Shown here: positions 1 through 5,198 of the stretch, piece after piece
Position numbering within the stretch: position 1 is the stretch's first letter
How the letters are laid out: every line of letters begins with the position of its first letter
Source of the DNA: Gammaproteobacteria bacterium
Lineage (GTDB): Bacteria; Pseudomonadota; Gammaproteobacteria; Arenicellales; Poriferihabitantaceae
DNA: 5,198 nucleotides
NCBI GenBank assembly: GCA_020027415.1
Contig: JAHRAW010000191.1
Span: 1-5,198, forward strand
Reading direction: 5' to 3'
Made by a program: the position numbers and the translations under genes
Notes under the pieces: model-generated
Told to the model about the DNA's origin: nothing
Database searches by the model: none
Seen by the model: only the letters and a program-made list of their open reading frames with translations

Positions 1-168
1 GGTACGCCGAAGCGTGACTGAGTTGGGAAGATACTCTTTTGTTGGTGGTTTGGCAAGTATTAAATGGGAGGGATGTTGTTGTTTATTCTTCGTCATTCCC
101 GCGATCTGTTAAGCGGGAATGACGGGATGGCTTGGGCGACGGTAGGCGGATGGCATGGGCGGGCGCGC
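1..168. other. Intergenic region downstream of topB, no supported gene
   Basis: This stretch lies past the topB stop codon and contains only one clear structure, the palindrome at 91-124. Short open stretches exist on both strands at the left edge: a plus frame from base 2 to a TAA at 107-109, and a minus frame running off the edge. Neither has a convincing start, ribosome binding site or recognisable protein sequence. The first ~90 bases look less GC-rich than the genes. They could be the remains or the edge of a neighbouring gene, but nothing here proves it. Confidence 0.5.
91..124. repeat. Perfect palindromic dispersed repeat (CGTCATTCCCGC family)
   Basis: Bases 91-102 (CGTCATTCCCGC) are the exact reverse complement of 113-124 (GCGGGAATGACG), with a 10-base loop between them. 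The 13-base word CGTCATTCCCGCG at 91-103 recurs at 4673-4685. Palindromes with this core are scattered in many copies through beta- and gammaproteobacterial genomes (family knowledge). The element starts about 45 bases beyond the topB stop codon and would form a stem in the operon's 3' transcript. No U-rich tract follows it on either strand, so it is not a canonical intrinsic terminator, although it could stabilise the 3' end or help stop transcription. Confidence 0.8.
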
Positions 169-2814
169 CTATTTTTTCGTCGGCGGGCGGCGTTTTGCCA
201 CCTTCGCCTTCGGTTTTGCTTTTATTTTCCGTTCGGCAAATTCAAAGCCAAGTTTGCCGGAGTGGTCGGTTAACGCCATAGTGAGATGCGCGTCAAACTT
301 GCGGTTATTTTTCTTGGATACAAAACCTTTCAGCAATTCGGTGCGCCCTTCGGTGAGCAGTTGTTGCGCTTCGTTCGGTTCAATGGAGCGGCTCAAAATA
401 TAGCGGCTGAGGCGGAAAGTGCAACCCTGGGTTTCGCCCAACGCGTTGGTGCATGGATACCCTTTCGGGGTATCCAACACCGGCGCGCCGCACATCGGGC
501 AGGCGCCGAGTTGCGCGCATGTTTGCGGGTCAATGTCGGTTTGCGCGCTATCGTCAAAATCAAACGCCACGGTGAAATCGTCTTTCAGCAGCAGTTGCGC
601 GGAAAACTCGCGCCCAAGCCGGCTGCGAAACCCGTTTAGCATGCCGCTGCGCTTGTCGCGCAACAACGCGCTCGCTTCCGGCGGCGAAAACTCGCGCCCG
701 GCGATGGATTTCCACACCGCAAAATCGCACTTTTCACAAACGAACTTGCGATAGTTTTCGCGCATTTTGCCGTCGCCGCACTTCGGACACGGCGCCTCCA
801 ACACCACATACTCGCCGGCGATGCGATCCACATCACAGGCGCGCGCCGCGCTCACGATGGCCCCGGTCATGGCGCGGATGTGGCGCATGAACTGGTCGGC
901 GGAAAACTCCTGACTCTCAATCTGTTTCAGTTTCTTTTCCCACTCCCCGGTTAACTCGGCTTTGGTCAGTTCGTCAATTTTGAGCGCGCGCAACAGCCGC
1001 AGCAAAGTGCTGGCTTTCGGCGTCGCCACCAACTCACGACTATCGCGCAGGATATAGCGCACCCGAATTAGTTCCTCAATAATAGACGCGCGGGTCGCCG
1101 GCGTGCCGAGCCCGCGCCCTTGCATCGCCTTGCGCAACTCATCGCCCTCCAACATTTTGCCGGCGCCTTCCATCGCCGACAACAGCGTCGCTTCGCTATA
1201 ACGCGGCGGCGGCTTGGTTTGTTTGTCTTCCATCACCACCTCAAGCGCGGTCGCCGACTCCGAATCCCCCGCCTTGACCGCCAACGGCGGCAAGGTTACG
1301 CCGCTTTCGGTGCGTCCCATCACTTGCATCCAGCCGCTTGCCAGCAGCACCCGTCCGCGGGTCTCAAAGGTTTCGTCGGCGACCACGCTGCGCCGCATGG
1401 TGTTTTCAAAACGCGCCGGCGGATAAAACGCGGCGATGAAACAGCGGGTGACCAATTCATACACCCGCCGTTCCTGTGGTTTGAGGTTGCGCGGCGGTTC
1501 GCCGGTGGGAATGATGGCGAAGTGGTCGGACACCCGCGCATTGTTAAAGATGCGCTTGTCGTTGGCTTGGATATACCCCTTGCTTAAGGCTTGCGCCGCC
1601 CAGCGTTGAAAGCCGGGCGCGCGGGCATCCTCATCGGCGGCGGTATCGCCCGCGGCCGCTGGCTCGGTGGCGCGGTCGCTGGGGTCGGCAAACTTAGACA
1701 ACGAGTGCATGATTTTGTTCACCGTTTCCGGGTAATCTTCCGGCAACGCCCGCGAATCGGTGCGCGGATAGGTCAGCGCTTTGTGGCGGTCATACAGCGC
1801 TTGTGCGATGCCCAGCGTGGCGCGCGCCGAAAAGCCGAAGCGCCGATTGGCTTCGCGCTGCAACGAAGTCAGGTCAAACAGCATGGGCGGCATTTGGCTT
1901 GCCGGCTTGGTGGTCTCCGAAACCGCGCCGGTTTGATGCGCGCATTTGGCGACGATGGCGGCCGCGCGCGCTTGCTCCCAGATACGCTCGGCGCGCGCGC
2001 TGCCGTGCAAATCCCGCGCGCCGCGTTCGCTTGGCTCTGTTTTCTTAGGCGGCTGGCGCGCAACCCAGCGGCCTTCGTATTGCCCGGAAGCGATTTCAAA
2101 AGTGGCTTTAATCTCCCAATAATCACGCGGCTTGAAGTTTTGTATCTCTTTTTCGCGGTCCACCAACAGCGCCAGAGTCGGGGTTTGCACCCGCCCCACG
2201 GTGGTCAAGGAAAAACCGCCGCCGCTGGAATTCAGGGCGGTCATCGCGCGGGTGGCGTTGATGCCAACCAACCAGTCGGATTGCGCGCGACACACTGCGG
2301 CTTGTTGCAGCGGCACCAATTCGCCGCCGGCGCGGAGATTGTCAAACCCGTCGCGGATCGCTTGCGGCGTCATGGACTGCAACCACAAACGGCGCACCGG
2401 TTTGCCGCCCTTGAAATGCTCCATCAGGTAGTGAAAAATCAGTTCGCCCTCGCGCCCGGCGTCGCAGGCGTTCACCACGCTATGGATGTCTTTGCGTTGG
2501 TATAACTTCTTGAGCAGCCGAAGTTTGCTTGCGCTGGCGGAAATGGGGTGCAAGTCAAACCGCTCCGGCAGCACCGGCAAATTGCTGAGCGACCATTTGC
2601 CGCGCTTGACCTCGGCGCCCGGCGGCGGCGCCAACTCTAACATGTGACCGACCGCCGCGCTGACCACATAGTGCGCGTTTTCAAAAAAATCCTTCTGGTT
2701 GGCAAAACCGCCGAGCGCGCGGGCGATGTCGCGCGCCACCGACGGCTTCTCGGCGATGATCATGGTTTTCCCCGAAGCCGCGAGGCGGGCGGCGGGGTGC
2801 GGTGATTTTTCCAT
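169..2814 (-). CDS. topB: DNA topoisomerase III (type IA)
   Basis: This type IA topoisomerase cuts one DNA strand through a 5'-phosphotyrosine and passes another strand through; TopB enzymes mainly decatenate replication and recombination intermediates. Read from 2814 it has 881 residues. The Toprim domain begins at MIIAEKPSV (Glu22) and contains DAGREGE (118-124). The catalytic Tyr349 lies in TYPRTDS. The core ends near 660. Two Cys4 zinc-ribbon-like modules follow (Cys676/679/693/696 and Cys772/775/788/798), each followed by a topoisomerase C-terminal repeat (about 706-754 and 810-859), then a Lys/Arg-rich tail. The middle Toprim acid is Gly120, as is usual in DAGREGE-type TopB proteins. 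The start is uncertain: the first ATG has no visible Shine-Dalgarno sequence, whereas an internal ATG at 2761-2763 (Met18) follows GGGG (2770-2773) by six bases and fits where family members begin, giving 864 residues. It is the last gene of the dprA–smg–topB run. The product assignment is very secure. Confidence 0.96.
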   Translation of the reverse strand: MEKSPHPAARLAASGKTMIIAEKPSVARDIARALGGFANQKDFFENAHYVVSAAVGHMLELAPPPGAEVKRGKWSLSNLPVLPERFDLHPISASASKLRLLKKLYQRKDIHSVVNACDAGREGELIFHYLMEHFKGGKPVRRLWLQSMTPQAIRDGFDNLRAGGELVPLQQAAVCRAQSDWLVGINATRAMTALNSSGGGFSLTTVGRVQTPTLALLVDREKEIQNFKPRDYWEIKATFEIASGQYEGRWVARQPPKKTEPSERGARDLHGSARAERIWEQARAAAIVAKCAHQTGAVSETTKPASQMPPMLFDLTSLQREANRRFGFSARATLGIAQALYDRHKALTYPRTDSRALPEDYPETVNKIMHSLSKFADPSDRATEPAAAGDTAADEDARAPGFQRWAAQALSKGYIQANDKRIFNNARVSDHFAIIPTGEPPRNLKPQERRVYELVTRCFIAAFYPPARFENTMRRSVVADETFETRGRVLLASGWMQVMGRTESGVTLPPLAVKAGDSESATALEVVMEDKQTKPPPRYSEATLLSAMEGAGKMLEGDELRKAMQGRGLGTPATRASIIEELIRVRYILRDSRELVATPKASTLLRLLRALKIDELTKAELTGEWEKKLKQIESQEFSADQFMRHIRAMTGAIVSAARACDVDRIAGEYVVLEAPCPKCGDGKMRENYRKFVCEKCDFAVWKSIAGREFSPPEASALLRDKRSGMLNGFRSRLGREFSAQLLLKDDFTVAFDFDDSAQTDIDPQTCAQLGACPMCGAPVLDTPKGYPCTNALGETQGCTFRLSRYILSRSIEPNEAQQLLTEGRTELLKGFVSKKNNRKFDAHLTMALTDHSGKLGFEFAERKIKAKPKAKVAKRRPPTKK

Positions 2815-2845
2815 CGCGGCGATTATTTAGTCCAATTCGGCGGGG

Positions 2846-3325
2846 TTAGTGAATGCAGGTATGCAGCCCGTCCATCACCAGCGACTCGGTTAACTCGGAA
2901 ATTCCTTCGCTGTCGGAATAGTTGCTCAGCACCATCAAAATCACCCATTTGAGGTGCTCAATATCCAGACTGTCCGCTTCCAACGCCATGAACTGATTGA
3001 TGACCGTTTCGCGCGACTGCGGATTAAGCACCCCGCACTGCTGCAAATTCAGCAACAAGCCCTGCGCTGCGCCGCTCAGCCGCTCGCTCTCGTGCGCAGT
3101 ATAGTGGCGCAACGCCGGCGGCTTGGCGGCGGCGGGATTGGGGCGATGCTCGCCGAGGCGCGCCAGATTTTCCAGCCAATCAAAGGCGCCGTTGATCATG
3201 CCGCGTTCAAACCCGGCTTGGCTGAGTTCCAGGGTCAAGGTCTCCTGGTCGGGCTCGTGTTCGCCTTCATCAAACATATAGTTCTCAAACAGATAAATGA
3301 GAACATCCAAAATGTTTTCTTTCAT
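2846..3325 (-). CDS. smg: Smg family protein (DUF494)
   Basis: The 159-residue product matches the Smg/DUF494 family in length (about 157 residues in Escherichia coli) and at both ends. It opens with MKENILDVLIYLFENYMFDE and closes with a region containing MDGLHTCIH. It is acidic and helical in character, with no signal peptide or membrane segment, so it is probably cytoplasmic. Residues of roughly 58-75 form an Ala/Pro-rich linker between an N-terminal helical part and a C-terminal helical part. The biochemical function of the family is not established. The gene follows dprA by 51 bases and precedes topB by about 31, the classic position of smg. The Shine-Dalgarno candidate (GGGAAG) sits about ten bases before the ATG, so it is somewhat distant and weak. 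Translation may depend partly on the upstream gene, which is inference. Confidence 0.93.
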   Translation of the reverse strand: MKENILDVLIYLFENYMFDEGEHEPDQETLTLELSQAGFERGMINGAFDWLENLARLGEHRPNPAAAKPPALRHYTAHESERLSGAAQGLLLNLQQCGVLNPQSRETVINQFMALEADSLDIEHLKWVILMVLSNYSDSEGISELTESLVMDGLHTCIH

Positions 3326-3376
3326 GGAATGATTGCTTCCCGTTTTTGTTGTTCGCTCAGCAAAGCATTAAAAAAG

Positions 3377-4567
3377 TCACTGCGGCAATCTTTGATAGCC
3401 GCCGGTGGTTGCGGCGATCCATCCGGTGAGTTCCAACTGCATGAGAATGTAGGAAACCTCGTCAGTGGTCAATCCGCTTTGGGCAATTAGTTGATCGGTG
3501 CTAACGGGGGCGTAGTCTATCAAATTATACAACCGCGCCGCCGTGCCATTCGGACTCGGCGGTGCGGTGGTTTCAGCAGCAGTTTCAGCGGTGGTTTCAG
3601 CGCGCAGTGCGGGCGCGGGCGCGGCGAACCAATGTCCGATTTCATCCGTAATATCGGCGCAATTCTCCACCAGTTTCGCGCCTTGGCGGAGCAACTGGTG
3701 GCAACCGCGGCTGACCGCCACATGAATGGAACCCGGCACCGCAAACACTTCCCGCCCTTGCTCGCCGGCAAGCCGGGCGGTGATTAGGCTGCCGCTATGA
3801 ATGCCGGCTTCCACCACCAAAGTGCCGAGCGAAAGACCGCTGATGATGCGGTTGCGCTGCGGAAAATGTTCGCGCCGCGGCGGCGTGCCGGGCGAATATT
3901 CGGTCACCACCAGCCCCTGTTCGGCGATCTCCTGATACAGCCCGCAATGCGCCCGCGGATACGCGATATCCAACCCGCTTGCCATTACCGCGATGGTTTT
4001 GCCGGCCGCATCCAAGCAGCCGCGATGCGCGCAGCCGTCTATGCCGACAGCCAAGCCGCTGGTGATGGTCAACCCGGCGGCGCACAATTCAGTCGCCAAC
4101 TGCTGCGTGGTGTGCCGTCCCGCCGGCGTGGGGTTGCGACTGCCGACCATCGCCAACTGCGGACTGCGCAGCAAAGCGCGCTCGCCCAACACAAACAAGC
4201 CGAGCGGCGCGCCCTGGATGTGATTGAGTAACGGCGGAAAATCGCCGTCGGTAAAGCCGATAAAATCACCGCCGAGACGTTCCAAGCAAGCCAAATCCGC
4301 CGTCACATCCGGATATTTCAGGCGCAACGCCTGCGTTTCTCGGCGCGCGCGCCGTTTTTTGCGCGTGGGCTTCGGGGGCTTGGGTGTGGAGTGCTCGGGG
4401 TCGGTCGGGTCATCCACTGCGTCCGCAGCGGCGGTAAGCGCCGCGGCTAATGCAGTCGGCGCGGCTTGCAACACCGCCGGTGGCGAGCCCAGCGCGCGCA
4501 CCAATATGCGCTTTTCGGCGATGGAAAGCCCTTTGCTGTGGGCAAGTTGAAGCCATTCCTTTTGCAT
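3377..4567 (-). CDS. dprA: DNA-processing protein DprA (RecA loader)
   Basis: DprA binds single-stranded DNA entering the cytoplasm during natural transformation and loads RecA on it; the gene also occurs in species not known to be competent. The product has 396 residues. Residues 1-50 form a short helical N-terminal domain, followed by a Pro-rich then very basic linker (about 51-77). The Rossmann-like DprA core spans about 85-312, with VGSRNPTPAG (141-150), SGLAVGIDGCAHRG (170-183), FPQRNRIISGLS (235-246), VVEAG (251-255) and SGSLITA (258-264). A Thr/Glu/Ala repeat linker (323-334) leads to a C-terminal winged-helix domain (about 341-396), typical of proteobacterial DprA. The start is supported by AGGAG five bases upstream. 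It is the first gene of the run, with smg and topB behind it. All core motifs are intact, so the protein is probably functional. Whether this organism is naturally transformable cannot be told from here. Confidence 0.96.
   Translation of the reverse strand: MQKEWLQLAHSKGLSIAEKRILVRALGSPPAVLQAAPTALAAALTAAADAVDDPTDPEHSTPKPPKPTRKKRRARRETQALRLKYPDVTADLACLERLGGDFIGFTDGDFPPLLNHIQGAPLGLFVLGERALLRSPQLAMVGSRNPTPAGRHTTQQLATELCAAGLTITSGLAVGIDGCAHRGCLDAAGKTIAVMASGLDIAYPRAHCGLYQEIAEQGLVVTEYSPGTPPRREHFPQRNRIISGLSLGTLVVEAGIHSGSLITARLAGEQGREVFAVPGSIHVAVSRGCHQLLRQGAKLVENCADITDEIGHWFAAPAPALRAETTAETAAETTAPPSPNGTAARLYNLIDYAPVSTDQLIAQSGLTTDEVSYILMQLELTGWIAATTGGYQRLPQ
3566..3601 (-). repeat. Three 12-bp tandem repeats inside dprA
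   Basis: Three consecutive 12-base units occupy 3566-3577, 3578-3589 and 3590-3601. The outer two are identical (GGTGGTTTCAGC on the plus strand) and the middle one differs at its start (AGCAGTTTCAGC). On the coding strand they encode ETTA/ETAA/ETTA-type four-residue repeats in the linker between the DprA core and the winged-helix domain. Units of 12 bases keep the frame, so copy number can change without breaking the gene. Confidence 0.85.
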
Positions 4568-4572
4568 GAATT

Positions 4573-4577
4573 CTCCT
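4573..4577 (-). promoter_or_regulatory. Shine-Dalgarno sequence of dprA
   Basis: On the minus strand this reads AGGAG, followed by five bases (AATTC) and then the dprA ATG at 4565-4567. The strong match and good spacing fix the dprA start. The downstream genes smg and topB have weaker sites. Confidence 0.85.
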
Positions 4578-4672
4578 AAGCGGCGGGGCTGGCAGCGGCA
4601 GGCTACCTACGGCGGCGCAATCGTAGCATGAAAAAGCACGGCGATTCTCCGCCTTTGCTCTTCCCGCCACGC

Positions 4673-4737
4673 CGTCATTCCCGCGCTACCCAGTCGGATT
4701 TCCGCGAAGTGGGAGAGTTTCCTGTTTTTGCGGGAAT
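4673..4737. repeat. Second, longer copy of the CGTCATTCCCGCG dispersed repeat
   Basis: CGTCATTCCCGCG at 4673-4685 is identical to 91-103. Its ATTCCCGC part (4677-4684) pairs with GCGGGAAT at 4730-4737, giving 8-base inverted arms around a 45-base interior. This differs from the compact copy at 91-124, which has a 10-base loop. The interior may be an insertion or a diverged inner stem. It lies about 100 bases upstream of dprA, between that gene and the terminator-like hairpins of the outer-membrane protein gene. Confidence 0.65.
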
Positions 4738-4774
4738 CCAACCGGGTGGTTTTGGGAATAGCGGAGTAAGGTCG

Positions 4775-4796
4775 GGCGGCTATTTAAATAGCCGCC
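4775..4796. repeat. 22-bp perfect palindrome
   Basis: The sequence GGCGGC TATTTAAATA GCCGCC equals its own reverse complement over all 22 bases. As RNA on either strand it would form a GC-rich stem with an AU-rich upper stem and tip. It stands 16 bases from the hairpin at 4813-4847, on the side away from the outer-membrane protein gene, so it may be a second bidirectional terminator or transcript-end structure. A dimeric protein binding site is an alternative. No other copy is visible in this window. Confidence 0.75.
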
Positions 4797-4812
4797 GGGG
4801 TTTAATAACGCA

Positions 4813-4847
4813 CAACCCCCGCCGCCCGCCACGGGCGGCGAGGGTTG
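4813..4847 (-). terminator. Strong hairpin, probable terminator of the outer-membrane protein gene
   Basis: Bases 4813-4828 pair with 4832-4847 over 16 positions with one mismatch (C4819/A4841) and a three-base loop. This very stable, GC-rich stem starts 23 bases past the stop codon of the outer-membrane protein gene on the minus strand. Following the stem on that strand is TGCGTTATTAAA, which is only modestly U-rich, so the terminator is plausible by position and stability rather than textbook in form. The palindrome at 4775-4796 may reinforce it. Confidence 0.65.
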
Positions 4848-4870
4848 GTTTAACAGCAAACTGCGCGGGG

Positions 4871-5110
4871 TTAGAACGAATAGCCTAACGCGAAGCGCAA
4901 GCCGGTTTGTTGTAGGTCAAAATCAAACTCCCGCTCACTCGGCAGAGAAATCCCGGGATCCGTGGCGACTACTGCAGGGGTGGTGCTGATTTGCTCGTTG
5001 CCATAGTCGGTATACTGCACCGCGATTTGCCCGAACCAGTTGTTGCGCAGCGGCACCTCTACGCCGGCCGCAACTTTCCAGCCGGTTAGTTCGTCTTCGC
5101 TGCTCTTCCG
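4871..5110 (-). CDS. Outer-membrane beta-barrel protein, C-terminal part (5' part missing)
   Basis: Seventy-nine residues are readable, ending in RFALGYSF. Phe at the last position, Tyr at -3, Leu at -5 and Phe at -7 match the C-terminal signal that the BAM complex recognises. Three amphipathic strands can be seen: one around GWKVAAGVEVPL, one around WFGQIAVQYTDYG, and the final strand from FDLQQTG to the end, with a polar loop of about 25 residues between the last two. This pattern fits the small OmpA-like/opacity-type barrel families (OMP_b-brl), but the exact family is uncertain without the rest. The frame hits TAG at 5111-5113, where the preceding strands should lie, so the gene is broken there by rearrangement, mutation or misassembly. 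An internal GTG at 5054-5056 is not a credible start because the barrel pattern continues upstream of it. A strong hairpin follows the stop codon. Confidence 0.75.
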   Translation of the reverse strand, partial: RKSSEDELTGWKVAAGVEVPLRNNWFGQIAVQYTDYGNEQISTTPAVVATDPGISLPSEREFDFDLQQTGLRFALGYSF

Positions 5111-5198
5111 CTACGCCGATTCCAACACGGTGACGAATGTCTCTCTCAACGTGACAACGGTGAATAGCGACTATTTCTGCCTCGTGGCTGCTAATGAC
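5103..5198 (+). CDS. Possible fragment of an unidentified plus-strand gene
   Basis: From about 5103 to the window edge a plus-strand frame reads through 32 codons. It begins LFRYADSNTVTNVS and ends near DYFCLVAAND. Codon use looks coding-like, with frequent AAC, GTG, CTC and GAC. The residues are Thr/Asn/Val/Ser-rich, like an extracellular or surface beta-rich domain. The GC content from 5111 onward is 45 of 88 bases, lower than in the neighbouring genes. The frame is open back to a TAG at 5004-5006, but that part lies antisense to the barrel gene and no start codon with a ribosome binding site is seen. The real sequence therefore probably enters at the junction near 5101-5110. I do not recognise the family. 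The minus-strand frame over the same bases is also open, so the orientation is not certain. Confidence 0.3.

Larger units (their letters stand above)
4568..4870. other. Intergenic region between outer-membrane protein gene and dprA
   Basis: This 303-base gap shows no credible gene. Going toward dprA it holds the GC-rich hairpin at 4813-4847, the palindrome at 4775-4796, the dispersed repeat at 4673-4737, and the dprA leader with its ribosome binding site. The dprA operon promoter should lie at about 4580-4670 on the minus strand. I see only a weak -10-like TACGAT there and no matching TTGACA-like -35, so I do not annotate a promoter. A plus-strand open frame through the region has no family resemblance and runs through the repeats. 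Confidence 0.6.

Noticed and set aside
91..124. Canonical rho-independent terminator for topB
   Set aside because: The stem is perfect and well placed, but no U-tract follows on the minus strand (AAGAATAAAC), so it is listed as a dispersed repeat.
115..124. Glycine at the middle Toprim acid of TopB (DAGREGE) as a sign of lost activity
   Set aside because: DAGREGE is a normal variant in many TopB proteins, and the other catalytic residues, including Tyr349 in TYPRTDS, are intact. The residues concerned are 118-124 of the protein, about 2443-2463 in the DNA; the coordinates given here are protein residue numbers.
64..273. Small plus-strand open frames at the left edge
   Set aside because: They cross the 91-124 palindrome and run antisense into the 3' end of topB, with no homology that I can recognise.
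1591..2505. A 304-codon open frame on the plus strand opposite topB
   Set aside because: It is wholly antisense to well-conserved TopB domains. Its composition (Arg/Ala/Gly/His-rich) is what a GC-rich gene gives in its complementary frame, and it has no recognisable motif.
2954..3490. Plus-strand open frame opposite smg and the end of dprA
   Set aside because: It overlaps two well-supported minus-strand genes and their gap, and shows no family resemblance.
4600..4670. Sigma-70 promoter for dprA
   Set aside because: Only a weak TACGAT -10-like hexamer was found, and no -35 box at suitable spacing.
4628..4888. Plus-strand open frame of 86 codons through the dprA upstream region
   Set aside because: It runs through the dispersed repeat, the palindrome and the terminator hairpin. 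It has no ribosome binding site and its residues (Pro/Arg/Gly-rich) are typical of chance translation.
1..5198. CRISPR array, tRNA, rRNA, insertion sequence or toxin–antitoxin pair
   Set aside because: I saw no regularly spaced direct repeats, cloverleaf-like sequence, rRNA words, transposase motifs or paired small genes in either strand.

Overview
The window reads as chromosomal DNA from a GC-rich gamma- or betaproteobacterium. The evidence is the co-oriented dprA–smg–topoisomerase block (Smg/DUF494 proteins next to DprA are a proteobacterial hallmark), an outer-membrane beta-barrel protein with a C-terminal Phe signal, and dispersed palindromes with the core CGTCATTCCCGC, a type common in these classes. 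I cannot name a genus. The canonical neisserial uptake word GCCGTCTGAA was not seen.

Layout, left to right. Bases 1-168 are non-coding as far as I can tell and carry a perfect 12-bp-arm palindrome (91-124) just past the end of topB. Three genes follow, all on the minus strand and so transcribed right to left: dprA (3377-4567), then smg (2846-3325), then topB (169-2814). The gaps are 51 bp and about 31 bp, consistent with one operon. The 303-bp stretch from 4568 to 4870 holds the dprA ribosome binding site, a second copy of the CGTCATTCCCGCG repeat, a 22-bp perfect palindrome, and a strong GC-rich hairpin that probably terminates the next gene. Bases 4871-5110 are the C-terminal part of an outer-membrane beta-barrel protein on the minus strand. 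Its frame breaks at a TAG at 5111-5113. The last ~90 bases look like coding sequence of a different, plus-strand gene with lower GC.

Gene relationships. DprA binds incoming single-stranded DNA and loads RecA during natural transformation. TopB is a type IA topoisomerase that decatenates and resolves single-stranded DNA intermediates. Smg has no established function. The neighbourhood is conserved, but whether the three act together is inference. The barrel protein is separated from the operon by terminator-like structures and is probably independent.

I found no clear new biological system. The most unusual place is the abrupt break in the barrel gene near 5101-5110. It could be a real rearrangement, but a chimeric contig end is at least as likely.
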